A DNA stretch of 64,000 nt from Collimonas sp. OK242 (GTDB lineage Bacteria > Pseudomonadota > Gammaproteobacteria > Burkholderiales > Burkholderiaceae_D): the NCBI RefSeq assembly GCF_900107095.1, contig NZ_FNOR01000002.1, positions 287,697 to 351,696 on the forward strand, written 5' to 3'. Shown here piece after piece: positions 46,705 to 56,701 of the stretch. The stretch's first letter is position 1. Each line of letters starts with the position of its first letter. The notes beneath the pieces are model-generated. The model was not told the DNA's origin, did not search any database, and saw only the letters and a program-made list of their open reading frames with translations. The position numbers were made by a program, and so were the translations under genes.

Positions 46705-47091
46705 ATGCATATTTCCGGCATCCACCATGTAGCCATTATTGCCTCGGACTACCAGCGTTCCAGGCGTTTTTACACTGAATTGCTGGGCCTGACCATTGTT
46801 GCGGAAACCTATAGGGAACAGCGCGACTCCTACAAACTCGACCTGCGCACCCCGGATGGCGTGCAGATAGAGCTGTTCTCCTTCCCGTCGCCGCCGCCGC
46901 GCGTGAGCCGGCCGGAAGCCTGCGGCTTGCGCCACCTGGCGTTTTGCGTGCCCGACCTGGCTGCTGCCGTACAGGAATTGCGCGATCAAGGCATCGCCGT
47001 GGAAGACATCCGGATCGACGAGTTCACCGGCAAGCGCTTCACCTTTTTCGCCGATCCCGATGCCTTGCCGCTGGAACTGTATGAGCAATAA
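46705..47091 (+). CDS. VOC-family protein (YaeR/GloA2-like)
   Basis: 128 residues, a single vicinal-oxygen-chelate domain with metal-ligand His in MHISGIHHVAIIASDYQRS, Glu in VQIELFSFP, His in CGLRHLAFCVPDL and Glu in LPLELYEQ at the C-terminus. This pattern matches the YaeR/GloA2 branch of lactoylglutathione-lyase-like proteins. Substrate unproven. Confidence 0.88.
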   Translation: MHISGIHHVAIIASDYQRSRRFYTELLGLTIVAETYREQRDSYKLDLRTPDGVQIELFSFPSPPPRVSRPEACGLRHLAFCVPDLAAAVQELRDQGIAVEDIRIDEFTGKRFTFFADPDALPLELYEQ

Positions 47092-47187
47092 GCGCCACAG
47101 CAGCCATTTTGACAAGCACGCCGTTCTGGCCCTAAGCCCGCCCACCTGTTAGACTTCCCTCCCTTTTAAGCTGGCGACGACATCATC

Positions 47188-48567
47188 GTGAAAACATCCT
47201 CATTCTCCAATCTCCCGCTGGCGCCGGCACTACTGAGCAACCTGGATAGCCTTGGTTATCACGAGATGACCCCGATCCAGGCGCAGAGCCTGCCGGTCAT
47301 CCTCGAACGGCGCGACCTGATTGCCCAAGCCAAGACCGGCAGCGGCAAGACTGCCGCCTTCGGCATCGGCATCCTGCATAAACTCAACCCGAGCTATTTC
47401 GCGATTCAGGCGCTGGTGCTGTGCCCTACGCGCGAACTGGCGGACCAGGTCGCCAAAGAACTGCGGCGGCTGGCGCGCTTTGCCGACAACGTCAAGATCC
47501 TGACCCTGTGCGGCGGCACGCCTATGGGGCCGCAAATCGGCTCGCTGGAGCATGGCGCCCATATCATCGTCGGCACGCCGGGGCGTATCCGCGACCACAT
47601 CGGCCGCGGCAGCATCAACCTCGGCACGGTCCAGACGCTGGTGCTGGACGAAGCCGACCGCATGGTCGACATGGGCTTTTACGAAGAAATCTCAGGCATC
47701 GTCAGCGCCTGCCCGGCGCGGCGTCAGACCTTGCTGTTTTCCGCCACCTATCCGGATGACATTCGCAAGGCCAGCGCTGAATTCCTGCGCGATGCTGTCG
47801 AGGTCAAAGTCGAGGCGCAGCACGATACCGGCCGCATCGAACAACGCTTTTACGAAGTCTCTTACGAAGGCCGCAACGCCGCTGTCGCGCAGCTGTTGAA
47901 CCACTACAAACCGGTGTCGACCATCGCCTTTTGCAATACCAAGATACATTGCCGTGAACTGGCCGACGAACTGCGTGCACAGGGTTTCAGCGCGCTGGCG
48001 CTGTATGGCGAACTGGAACAACGCGAACGTGACGAGATTCTGGTACTTTTCGCCAACCAAAGCTGCTCGGTGCTGGTAGCCACCGACGTTGCCGCACGCG
48101 GCCTCGACATCCAGACCCTGGGTGCGGTCATCAATGTCGACGTTTCCAAGGATACCGAAGTCCACATCCATCGCATCGGCCGCACCGGCCGCGGCCAGGA
48201 ACGCGGGCTGGCGCTGAGTTTGTGCGCACCGAATGAAAAGAAATGGGTCAAGCTGATCGAGGACTACCAGCAAGGGCCGGTCAGCTGGTTCGACCTGGCT
48301 GAGCTGGAACCGGCCGCCGGCGAACCGTTGACAGCCCCCATGGTGACGCTATGCATCATGGGCGGCAAAAAAGACAAGCTGCGCCCGGGCGATTTGCTGG
48401 GCGCATTGACCGGCGATGTCGGCTTGCTCAAGGAACAGGTCGGCAAGATCAGCGTCTTTGAATTCGTCACCTACGTGGCATTGGATAAGCGCATCGCCAA
48501 GCAGGCATTTGGCCGGCTTAGCAGCAGCAATATCAAGGGCAAGACTTTCAAGATGCGGTTTATTTAA
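47188..48567 (+). CDS. dbpA: ATP-dependent RNA helicase DbpA
   Basis: 459 residues from a GTG at 47188. DEAD-box motifs in order: Q motif MTPIQAQSLP, motif I AKTGSGKTAA, PTRELADQ, GTPGRI, DEAD in VLDEADRMVD, SAT, and the C-terminal helicase part with VATDVAARGLDI and HRIGRTGR. The C-terminal domain (about 385-459, MVTLCIMGGKKDKLRPGDLLGALTGDVGLLKEQVGKI) is the DbpA RNA-binding domain for 23S rRNA hairpin 92. It acts in large ribosomal-subunit assembly. Confidence 0.95.
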   Translation: MKTSSFSNLPLAPALLSNLDSLGYHEMTPIQAQSLPVILERRDLIAQAKTGSGKTAAFGIGILHKLNPSYFAIQALVLCPTRELADQVAKELRRLARFADNVKILTLCGGTPMGPQIGSLEHGAHIIVGTPGRIRDHIGRGSINLGTVQTLVLDEADRMVDMGFYEEISGIVSACPARRQTLLFSATYPDDIRKASAEFLRDAVEVKVEAQHDTGRIEQRFYEVSYEGRNAAVAQLLNHYKPVSTIAFCNTKIHCRELADELRAQGFSALALYGELEQRERDEILVLFANQSCSVLVATDVAARGLDIQTLGAVINVDVSKDTEVHIHRIGRTGRGQERGLALSLCAPNEKKWVKLIEDYQQGPVSWFDLAELEPAAGEPLTAPMVTLCIMGGKKDKLRPGDLLGALTGDVGLLKEQVGKISVFEFVTYVALDKRIAKQAFGRLSSSNIKGKTFKMRFI

Positions 48568-48692
48568 AGCCTGCGCTTCACGGGTCTGCGGATATGCTTA
48601 GCTGGCAAGAACAAGCGATGCAGTCCGTGTTGAGCGCGCAATCCGCGCCCGGCCTTTTTGATACCTTGTCCGAAGCCGCCAGGCAGCCGGGC

Positions 48693-49649
48693 TTAAGCCG
48701 GACTGCCAGCGGCGCCGGTAACGCCAGCCGCACGCAAGCGCGCAACATCGCGCGCCGGCGGCGAGCCGAACATGCGGTTGTACTCGCGGCTGAATTGCGA
48801 AGGGCTTTCGTACCCGACCAGATGCCCTGCCGTGGCGGCGTCGCCGACCTGCGCAAACAACAGCCGGCGCGCCTCCTGCAGTCTGAGTTGTTTCTGGTAT
48901 TGCAAGGGCGTCATCGCCGTCACCGCCTTGAAATGATGATGCAGCGAGGATGAACTCATGTTCGCTTCGCGCGCCAGATTTTCTATCCGCAGCGGCAGCC
49001 GGTAATCGCGCTTGATCAAGTCGATCGCTTTGACCACGTGCTGCGCCTGGCTGTCGGACATGGCGATCTGCTGCAACATGCCGCCCTGTTCGTCCTGCAG
49101 CAGCCGATACAGGATTTCCCGTATCGCTAGCGGCGCCAGCACCGCTATATCTTGCGGAGTCGCCAGCAACTGCATCAGGCGCAGCACCGCATCCAGCAGA
49201 CTGGAATTGGCCTTGCTGACAAACATGCCGCGCGCCGGCAGATCAGATTTTTTTACGTGTCCCTCGCCCGCCATGATCAGGTCGCCGATCTCCTTCGGAT
49301 CAAGATCCAGCCGCAGGCTCAGGTAAGGCTGCTCCGGCGTCGCTTGCGTCACATGCCCCGTCACCGGCAAGTCAACCGAGACCACCAGATATTGGGCGGG
49401 ATTATAAACATAGACTTCATCGGCCAGCATCGCTTGCTTCTGCCCCTGGGCAATGATGCACAAGGCCGGCTTGTGCAAGGCATGGGTAGGCGCCGACGGT
49501 TGCGACAACCGTGCCAGGTAGAGTGAAGCAATCGCCGTCTGGTGTACGCCTTCGGTGGCGTATTGCGCAATCAGGCGCGCCAGCTCAATTTGCTGCAGCG
49601 ATACCGCTTTCTCGGCGGCTGCCTCTTGTATTGATCCTGAATTATTCAT
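48693..49649 (-). CDS. AraC-family transcriptional regulator
   Basis: 318 residues from the Met at 49649 (MNNSGSIQEAAAEKA) with AAAGG upstream; the frame continues to 49736 but that extension is not family-like. N-terminal arabinose-binding-like domain of the PF06719 type (HKPALCIIAQGQKQAMLADEVYVYNPAQYLVVSVDLPVTGHV) and C-terminal double helix-turn-helix (NLAREANMSSSSLHHHFKAVTAMTPLQYQKQLRLQEARRLL). Target unknown. Confidence 0.9.
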   Translation of the reverse strand: MNNSGSIQEAAAEKAVSLQQIELARLIAQYATEGVHQTAIASLYLARLSQPSAPTHALHKPALCIIAQGQKQAMLADEVYVYNPAQYLVVSVDLPVTGHVTQATPEQPYLSLRLDLDPKEIGDLIMAGEGHVKKSDLPARGMFVSKANSSLLDAVLRLMQLLATPQDIAVLAPLAIREILYRLLQDEQGGMLQQIAMSDSQAQHVVKAIDLIKRDYRLPLRIENLAREANMSSSSLHHHFKAVTAMTPLQYQKQLRLQEARRLLFAQVGDAATAGHLVGYESPSQFSREYNRMFGSPPARDVARLRAAGVTGAAGSPA

Positions 49650-49684
49650 TTTCAGCCTTTCACAGCGTTTGATCGAGTCTACTA

Positions 49685-49963
<279 letters not shown>

Positions 49964-49969
49964 TTAACT

Positions 49970-50032
49970 AAAAGATATTTAACTATCTTTTCAAAAAAAG
50001 ATACTATACTATTCTTAAATTCATAAAAGATA
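49970..50032. promoter_or_regulatory. hipBA operator region with repeated AAAGATA boxes
   Basis: A perfect inverted repeat AAAAGATA-N6-TATCTTTT at 49970-49991 is followed by direct copies of AAAGATA at 49997-50003 and 50026-50032. The stretch is strikingly AT-rich compared with its surroundings. It immediately precedes the hipB start, as expected for HipB-type autoregulation, although the boxes are not the E. coli TATCC type. Confidence 0.65.
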
Positions 50033-50045
50033 GTTTATTAATTTC

Positions 50046-50342
50046 ATGAAAACCTTAAGCGAACTCTCCGCCATCCTCCGCCAAGCCAAAGACCGATTGG
50101 CGCTGCCGGTCATTACCATGACCCGCAACAGCGGATTGACGGCGGTAACGATACGCGGCGTTCTTGCCGGAAAAAACGATCCTCGTCTCAGCACCTTGAT
50201 GACGATTGCCGATCAATTGGGATTGGAAGTGATGCTGTTGCCTAAAGCCATGGCTTCCTCGATTGCGGCACAGCCGCCTGCTGAAGAAGAAGTACAAAGC
50301 CTGGTGGCGGCAGCGCTGGCACAGAAAAGGAAAGATCGATGA
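50046..50342 (+). CDS. hipB: HipB-like antitoxin, helix-turn-helix
   Basis: 98 residues. Cro/C1-type helix-turn-helix at about 10-65 (ITMTRNSGLTAVTIRGVLAGKNDPRLSTLMTIADQLGLEVMLLP) followed by a short Glu/Ala-rich tail. It overlaps the hipA start by ATGA, giving translational coupling typical of toxin-antitoxin pairs. Its own promoter carries the repeated AAAGATA boxes. Confidence 0.85.
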   Translation: MKTLSELSAILRQAKDRLALPVITMTRNSGLTAVTIRGVLAGKNDPRLSTLMTIADQLGLEVMLLPKAMASSIAAQPPAEEEVQSLVAAALAQKRKDR

Positions 50343-51640
50343 ACCTGAGTGCGCTGGATATTTTTGTGGCGGAGCGCCAGGCCGGCATTCTGTTCCAGTA
50401 TGGCGACATGGTGCGTTTCCAGGTCGACCCCGCCTATGCCCAGGATCCGCAGCGGCCGACCTTGTCGCTATCGATGCGCGCCGCCACACCGCAACAGGAT
50501 ATGGCTTTGCTGCTGAATCCGCTGGCGCCGATTTTCAATTCGCCCGGCCAGATGCGGCTGCCCGCCTTCTTCCAGAACCTGCTGCCGGAAGGCGTGTTGC
50601 GCAAGCAAATTGCGCTCGAGCGTCAATGCGCGGAAGACAATCATTTCGAACTGCTTGCTGCCTGCGGCCGCGACTTGCCGGGCGCAGTCAAAGCTATTCC
50701 GACCAAATTGACGCGATCCATGATGACGCGCCTGGTGACGCAAGACCAGGAAGCCATTGAAGAAAGCGTGATGGCGGCGCCGCTGGTGGACGGCGTCTCG
50801 ATTTCCGGCATGCAGCCGAAGCTGGCCCTGATCCAGGAAGGCGGCAGATATGTCAGCCGCACCCGTCATAAAGACGCCCATATCATCGGCAAGCTGCCAA
50901 CCGCGCAATACGACCATCTGCCGGAAGTCGAGCATCTGTCGTTGCAACTGGCCCAGGCTGCCGGCGTTACCGTCTGCAACGCCAGCTTGCAGCCGCTGGC
51001 GGCGATCATGGCCGAGCATCCATATGCAGCAGGAGAAAACCTGCAGTTCCTGGCCGTGCAAAGATTCGACCGGGACCAGCCGGGCCGGCTGCACGTGGAA
51101 GATTTTTGCCAGATACTAGGTCTCGATCCCGACAAGAAATATACCGGCGCCACCTACGCCGACATGGCGCTGGTGATGCAGGCTGTGCCGGGACTGGGTG
51201 TAGCGGCATGCCATGAGCTGTTACGCCGCATCACCGTCAACGAGCTGATAGGCAATTACGACGCCCATTTGAAAAATTTCGGCATCCGCTATCTGGCCGA
51301 CGGCCGGATTGAATTCTCGCCGGCCTACGATGTGGTGGCATATAGCGTGTACCTGAACGGCAGCGGCCACGCTCTCAAATTTGCCGATGGGCAGGTCAAA
51401 AGGTCTTTCCTTTCGCCGCAAACCCTGCGCGCTTTCGCCAATCGCAGCGGCATGCTGGAACCGCCGCTGCGTCAGGTGATTGCCGAAGTCTGCAAGAAAG
51501 CCTTGTCGGCATGGCCGGCGCTGATTGCCGCGAGCCAGTTGCTGCCGCATCAGAAAACCAGGCTGACCGAATACTTCATGGGACGCGACGTCATCGCCGG
51601 CTTGCGCAAGCGACAGGCCAGACATGCAACAAAAACTTGA
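50339..51640 (+). CDS. hipA: HipA-family Ser/Thr kinase toxin
   Basis: 433 residues, usual length. N-terminal domain with YGDMVRFQVDP, then the kinase: SGMQPKLAL (P-loop region) near 155, conserved Lys in AHIIGKLP near 183, catalytic loop GNYDAHLKNFG near 307 and the DFG-equivalent SPAYDVV near 328. All key residues are there, so it looks active. HipA phosphorylates Glu-tRNA synthetase in E. coli and causes growth arrest and persistence; the target here is not proven. Confidence 0.92.
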   Translation: MNLSALDIFVAERQAGILFQYGDMVRFQVDPAYAQDPQRPTLSLSMRAATPQQDMALLLNPLAPIFNSPGQMRLPAFFQNLLPEGVLRKQIALERQCAEDNHFELLAACGRDLPGAVKAIPTKLTRSMMTRLVTQDQEAIEESVMAAPLVDGVSISGMQPKLALIQEGGRYVSRTRHKDAHIIGKLPTAQYDHLPEVEHLSLQLAQAAGVTVCNASLQPLAAIMAEHPYAAGENLQFLAVQRFDRDQPGRLHVEDFCQILGLDPDKKYTGATYADMALVMQAVPGLGVAACHELLRRITVNELIGNYDAHLKNFGIRYLADGRIEFSPAYDVVAYSVYLNGSGHALKFADGQVKRSFLSPQTLRAFANRSGMLEPPLRQVIAEVCKKALSAWPALIAASQLLPHQKTRLTEYFMGRDVIAGLRKRQARHATKT

Positions 51641-51739
51641 AACCTGGCTTAGACTCCGACAAATTTGCTGGCTTCGGAAAAAGTTGCCGAAATCCGCTAA
51701 TATCAACCCTCCCCTCGCCCCAGGATCAAAGGATAAGTA

Positions 51740-52639
51740 ATGCCCGCAACCGCAGCTCAAGCACAACCAGGAATTCTCGACACACTCGCGCCGCTCGGCC
51801 GTTCACTCACATTTAGCCTTGGCAGCCGCAGTAACGCTCACAATCTGCAAGCAGCCCTGACCCGGCTGCGCGACATGTTCGCGGCGGACTGGGGCGTCGT
51901 CGGTTTTGGTGCACCCTTGGTCCACGCTTTGGACCAGCATGTCGCTGGCCTGCGTCCGTTCCCGGCGCTTGAGGGACAGGGCTGCGCCGCACCGTCGACC
52001 CAGCAAGCCATGTGGATTTTATTGCGCGGCAGCGAGCGCAGCAGCTTGTTCGAGCGTACCGCGCAGCTGGTCGAACTATTGGGCGATGCGCTGGTGCTGG
52101 AAGACGCGCTGGACACCTTCCGTTATCGCGACTACCGCGACCTGACCGGTTATGAAGATGGCACCGAAAACCCCAAGGATGCGGCCGCTATCGCCGCTGC
52201 GCTGGTGGCAGAAGGCATAGGACGTCAAGGTTCAAGCTTTGTCGCGGTACAACGCTGGATCCACGATCTGACACGTTTCCGCGGATTCCCGGCAGCGCAG
52301 CGCGACGCCAGCATCGGCCGCCGGATTGCCGACAACGAGGAAATCGAGGACGCTCCCGAATCGGCCCACGTCAAACGCGCGGCTCAGGAAAGTTTTACGC
52401 CCGAAGCTTACATGGTGCGTCACTCCATGCCGTGGGATAACGGCCTGCAACAAGGCACGGAATTCATCGCTTACGGCGAATCCAGCGACCGCTTCGAAAA
52501 CGTCCTGCGCCGCATGCTGGGCCACGAAGACAATATCGTCGACGCCCTGTTCAGCTTTTCACGGCCGGTCACCGGCGGTTATTACTGGTGCCCGCCGCTG
52601 CGGGACGGCCACCTTGATCTAAGCAACATCGGCGTCTGA
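51740..52639 (+). CDS. Dyp-type heme peroxidase
   Basis: 299 residues, class-B-like length. The fingerprint GYEDGTENP (GXXDG with catalytic Asp) is near residue 137, and the proximal His region EAYMVRHSMPWDNG with the distal Arg in ENVLRRMLG follow. No Tat or Sec signal, so cytoplasmic or encapsulin-loaded; no encapsulin gene is adjacent. It oxidises dyes and phenolic compounds with peroxide. Confidence 0.92.
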   Translation: MPATAAQAQPGILDTLAPLGRSLTFSLGSRSNAHNLQAALTRLRDMFAADWGVVGFGAPLVHALDQHVAGLRPFPALEGQGCAAPSTQQAMWILLRGSERSSLFERTAQLVELLGDALVLEDALDTFRYRDYRDLTGYEDGTENPKDAAAIAAALVAEGIGRQGSSFVAVQRWIHDLTRFRGFPAAQRDASIGRRIADNEEIEDAPESAHVKRAAQESFTPEAYMVRHSMPWDNGLQQGTEFIAYGESSDRFENVLRRMLGHEDNIVDALFSFSRPVTGGYYWCPPLRDGHLDLSNIGV

Positions 52640-52666
52640 GCCGTCCTCCTCCAGGTGCCATTCCAC

Positions 52667-53887
52667 GTGACCACCATCGAGCTTTCGGTAGCCGCCGCGC
52701 GCGCCCTGCAGCTGGCGGCGCAAGGCTTGCTCAATCCGGTGCGCAAGAAAGCCGTCAAGCAAGACGTGCTGGCCGCCATCCGGCAAATGGCGGTGCTGCA
52801 AATCGACACCATCCATGTGGTGGCGCGCAGCCCCTACCTGGTGTTGTGGAGCCGGCTCGGCAGCTATCCGCAGCACTGGCTGGATGAATTGCTGGAGGAA
52901 CGCCAGCTGTTCGAGTACTGGGCTCACGAAGCCAGTTTCCTGCCGATCGAAGATTACGGCTTGTACCGGCACCGCATGATCGATCCCGGCTCGATGGGCT
53001 GGAAATATTCCGCCAAATGGATGGATGAGCATCGCGCCACCATAGAGCTGCTGCTGCAGCATATCCGCCAGCACGGCCCGGTGCGCTCGGCGGATTTCAA
53101 GCGTACCGACGGTAAAAGCGGCGGCTGGTGGGAATGGAAACCGGAAAAACGTTCGCTGGAAGTATTGTTTACCGCCGGCCGCCTGATGATCGCCAAGCGT
53201 CATCATTTTCATCGCATCTACGATCTCGCCGAGCGCATCTTGCCGGACTGGGACGATGCCCGTATGCCGTCCACCGCGGATACTCAGCGCACCTTGCTGC
53301 TCAAGGCGGTGCAAGCACTGGGAGTGGCGAAATCCAGCTGGATCGGCGATTACTTCCGCACCGCCAAGAGCCGCCCCAAACCCGATCCCGAAACCCTGGT
53401 GGACGACGGCAGCCTGCTCAAGGCAACGGTCGAAGGTTGGCAACAGCCTGTATATATTCATCCGGCCCACCGCGGACTGGCGCTGGCAGCCGCCGCCGGC
53501 TTGTTGAAACCGACCGCCACCAGCCTGCTCTCCCCCTTCGATCCGCTGGTATGGGACCGCAAGCGCGCACTGGAGTTATTCGATTTCGATTACCGGCTCG
53601 AGTGCTATACGCCGCAAGCCAAGCGCAGCTACGGCTATTTCACGCTGCCTATCCTGCATCGGGGCGCACTGGTAGGAAGATTGGATGCCAAAGCACACCG
53701 CAGCGCAGGCGTGTTTCAAGTGAAGGCGCTGTATCTGGAACCGGGGACACGCACCAGCCAAAGACTCCTGACTGAACTGGCAGCAACTTTGCAGCGCTTT
53801 GCTGCATGGCATGAGACACCGCGCGTAGTGATAGATCAATGCACGCCGCGCGCTTTTCGAAGCATGTTGAAAGCGGCGCTGGCTTGA
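52667..53887 (+). CDS. YcaQ-like winged-helix DNA glycosylase family protein
   Basis: 406 residues from a GTG at 52667, which has AGGTG nine bases upstream; an earlier GTG at 52655 has no such site. Family of YcaQ (DUF1006/HTH_42), known to unhook DNA interstrand crosslinks: AIRQMAVLQIDTIHVVARSPYLVLWSRLG near residue 40, then FEYWAHEASFLPIEDYGLYRHRM with the conserved aromatic/acidic patch, and the QAVDxxR-type catalytic region is not obvious by eye. It follows the Dyp gene by 27 bases and may be co-transcribed. Confidence 0.85.
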   Translation: MTTIELSVAAARALQLAAQGLLNPVRKKAVKQDVLAAIRQMAVLQIDTIHVVARSPYLVLWSRLGSYPQHWLDELLEERQLFEYWAHEASFLPIEDYGLYRHRMIDPGSMGWKYSAKWMDEHRATIELLLQHIRQHGPVRSADFKRTDGKSGGWWEWKPEKRSLEVLFTAGRLMIAKRHHFHRIYDLAERILPDWDDARMPSTADTQRTLLLKAVQALGVAKSSWIGDYFRTAKSRPKPDPETLVDDGSLLKATVEGWQQPVYIHPAHRGLALAAAAGLLKPTATSLLSPFDPLVWDRKRALELFDFDYRLECYTPQAKRSYGYFTLPILHRGALVGRLDAKAHRSAGVFQVKALYLEPGTRTSQRLLTELAATLQRFAAWHETPRVVIDQCTPRAFRSMLKAALA

Positions 53888-53905
53888 ATTGTCTAACTTA
53901 AATGC

Positions 53906-56701
53906 CTAACTGGCTTTGAGCAGGATTTTTCTGGCGCCGGCGCCAAAGGCGCGCGGACGCCCGATACCGTATCCCTGGGCAAAATCCACGCCAATCTCGG
54001 TCAGCGTAGCGATAATCCGTTCGTTGACGGCAAATTCGGCAATAGTCTGTTTCCCCATCACGTGCCCAATTTTGTTGATCGCCTCGACCATCGCATAGTC
54101 AGTCGGGCTATCCAACATGTCTTTCACAAAACCGCCGTCAATCTTGATGAAATCGACCGGCAAATTCTTCAGGTAGGCAAACGAAGACATGCCGACGCCG
54201 AAATCGTCAAGCGCAAAACGGTAACCGGCGCTCCTTAACTCCTGGATAAAGTGTGCTGCCTTGGCAAAATTCGCGATAGCGCTGGTCTCGGTAATTTCAA
54301 AACAGATGATTTGCGGTGCAATGTCGTACTTTACGTGCTGTTCCTGCACAAATTTGAGAAAATTGTTATCGCCGATGCTGGCGCCGGACAAATTGATGGC
54401 GCAACTCTGGATTTCCTGGCCCTGGCCGTGCTGATGCATTTCCGCCAGCGAGGCAAATACCGTAGAGACGACCCAGCGATCGATAGCCGGCATCAGGTTG
54501 TAGCGTTCTGCAGCAGGAATGAACACCATCGGCAGCACCAGATTGTCGTCCTTGTCCAGCATGCGCAGCAGGATTTCAAAATGCGAGCCGTGCTTGGAAG
54601 GCTTGCCCAAGGCGGCAATTTCTTGTGAGAACAGGCAAAATCTATCTGTGACAAGCGCTTCATTGATACGGGTTATCCATTCCATCTCGCCATGCCGTAT
54701 CGACAGCTCGCTGTCATCCAGGCGGTACTCATGCACCCGGTTGCGGCCCTTTTCCTTAGCCAGGTAACAGGCGGCGTCGACCGCGCTCATGATCTGGCCC
54801 AGCGTATGCATTTCTCCCGCCAGATTAATCAGGCCGATACTGACCCCGATGGTGAACGGCCTGCTGCTCCAGACGAACTGAAAATCGGCGACCGTCTGCC
54901 GCAGACCTTCCGCAATCCGCAGCGCATATTCGGCCGGGCAGTTTTCCAGCAATACGCCGAATTCATCGCCGCCCAGGCGCGCGATGGTGTCGGTATCTCG
55001 CAAACGCTGTTTCAGCAATACGCTTATTTGCCGGATCAGTTCATCGCCGGCGGCATGACCGCAGGTGTCGTTGACTACCTTGAACTGGTCCAGATCGAGA
55101 TACAGCACTGCGTGATGGCGTTGCTGATCGCGCGAAGTAATCATCGCCACCGTCAGGCGGCGCTCGAATTCGCGGCGATTGATGAGCCCGGTCAATTCGT
55201 CGTGACTAGCCTGATACGACAGCCGGGCTGCGTATTCGCGCTCCTTGCTGACGTCATGCAAAACCAGCACTGTGCCGATGGTTTCGCCACTCAGATTGCG
55301 TATAGGTTCGGCCGACAGATTGACCGCCACCTCGCTGCCGTCGCTACAGACCAGCAGCAGATTGGTTTCACGGTCGATCGGATCGCCGCTGTCGAGTATC
55401 CGATGGAGCAGATCGGGAATCCGGCTGCCAGAGGCCTCGCCCACTACGTTCAGGATTTTTGCCAAGGGTAGCCCGCGCGCCGACGCCAGCGTCCATCGGG
55501 TCAAGATTTCCGCAGTCGGGTTCAGATATTCGACCAGGCCGTCGGTGCCGAGGGTAATGACGGCCTCGCCTATCGACTCCAGAGTGACCTGGGCGCGCTC
55601 CTTGGCCGCATACAGCTGCTCTTCGGATCGTTTGCGGGCGGTGATATCGGTAAACGAACCTGCCATGCGCACCGGCTGGCCAGAGGCATCGCTGGTGGAT
55701 TGCGCACATGATCGCACCCAGCGCAAATCGCCCGACTTGGTGACGATCCGGAACTCGATGTCACACGGTGAATTGTCGTACAGATGGGCATTCAGTTTTT
55801 CCCGTACCGAAGCCAGATCCGATGGATAAATACAGCTAAGGAATTGTACCGGAGTCGGTTCGCCATCCTCCAGCGTGTACCCCAGCAATTCCGTCAGGCG
55901 TGGCGAATAGTAGATGTTGTCGGCCTTGATATCCCAGTCCCACAAACCATCGTTACTGCCGAGCATCGCCAGATGCAGGCGCTCCTGGCTGATCCTCAGC
56001 GCCTCTTCGAAAGCGTCGCTCTTGGTCAGAATGTAGCGTGCAATCCAGCTACCGAAAATCGTCAGTCCGATGGCAATCGTCAATACCGCAAACAGCAGCA
56101 AGCGCTGGACCTGCCGCGAAGACTCTCCCAGGCTGGCCGAAAAACGCAGCTCCAAAGGCGTGAGGCGGGCGTCTATGGTGCTGATACGGGCAATACTGTC
56201 CGTCAGCGTCGACGGCTCCGGCTTGCCGGCAGCGATCACGGCATGCAAACGGCCAGCTTCCACGTTCAGCTCTTCAATCAGATCGTTGCCTATTTGCCAA
56301 ATTTTTAGCGGCTCTTCCAGCAGACTGAAATTCTTGAAGTTGCGATACAGGCTAATGACGCCGTCGATATCACCGGAATGATTGCCGCCGTCCAGAAAAC
56401 CCTGGCGCACCACATGCAGATCCGGCACGGGTTTGTCCAGCTCATCTCTGGCGCGGCGATCGCCCATGGGCACCGCCAGCGCCTGCAGCGCCTTCCGGTA
56501 GTCAGCCTCGGCTTGCGTAAGCGCATATTGATTCAGATGGAATACGGCCTCTTTTTGCGCCTTCGACCACAAGCTCTCGCCGCCGACCAGTGCCCGCACC
56601 GAAGACAGGATACTCATGCTGAATCCCAGCACCCCTACCATCAAGAGCACAATCGCCAGGAAAGGCAAAGTCACCTTGATCCAGCGCACGCCGCCATCCA
56701 T
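53906..56701 (-). CDS. Membrane PAS-GGDEF-EAL cyclic di-GMP protein
   Basis: 931 residues from the ATG at 56701; a GTG at 56803 would add 34 residues. One N-terminal membrane helix, a periplasmic helical sensor, a second helix near 210, PAS/PAC about 235-355 (GLWDWDIKADNIYYSPRLTELLGY), second PAS about 365-480, GGDEF domain with intact LGGDEFG, and EAL domain with EILLRM in place of EALLR but intact DDFGVGMSSF. So a diguanylate cyclase and possibly a phosphodiesterase. Divergent from the Pls-like gene. Confidence 0.9.
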   Translation of the reverse strand: MDGGVRWIKVTLPFLAIVLLMVGVLGFSMSILSSVRALVGGESLWSKAQKEAVFHLNQYALTQAEADYRKALQALAVPMGDRRARDELDKPVPDLHVVRQGFLDGGNHSGDIDGVISLYRNFKNFSLLEEPLKIWQIGNDLIEELNVEAGRLHAVIAAGKPEPSTLTDSIARISTIDARLTPLELRFSASLGESSRQVQRLLLFAVLTIAIGLTIFGSWIARYILTKSDAFEEALRISQERLHLAMLGSNDGLWDWDIKADNIYYSPRLTELLGYTLEDGEPTPVQFLSCIYPSDLASVREKLNAHLYDNSPCDIEFRIVTKSGDLRWVRSCAQSTSDASGQPVRMAGSFTDITARKRSEEQLYAAKERAQVTLESIGEAVITLGTDGLVEYLNPTAEILTRWTLASARGLPLAKILNVVGEASGSRIPDLLHRILDSGDPIDRETNLLLVCSDGSEVAVNLSAEPIRNLSGETIGTVLVLHDVSKEREYAARLSYQASHDELTGLINRREFERRLTVAMITSRDQQRHHAVLYLDLDQFKVVNDTCGHAAGDELIRQISVLLKQRLRDTDTIARLGGDEFGVLLENCPAEYALRIAEGLRQTVADFQFVWSSRPFTIGVSIGLINLAGEMHTLGQIMSAVDAACYLAKEKGRNRVHEYRLDDSELSIRHGEMEWITRINEALVTDRFCLFSQEIAALGKPSKHGSHFEILLRMLDKDDNLVLPMVFIPAAERYNLMPAIDRWVVSTVFASLAEMHQHGQGQEIQSCAINLSGASIGDNNFLKFVQEQHVKYDIAPQIICFEITETSAIANFAKAAHFIQELRSAGYRFALDDFGVGMSSFAYLKNLPVDFIKIDGGFVKDMLDSPTDYAMVEAINKIGHVMGKQTIAEFAVNERIIATLTEIGVDFAQGYGIGRPRAFGAGARKILLKAS

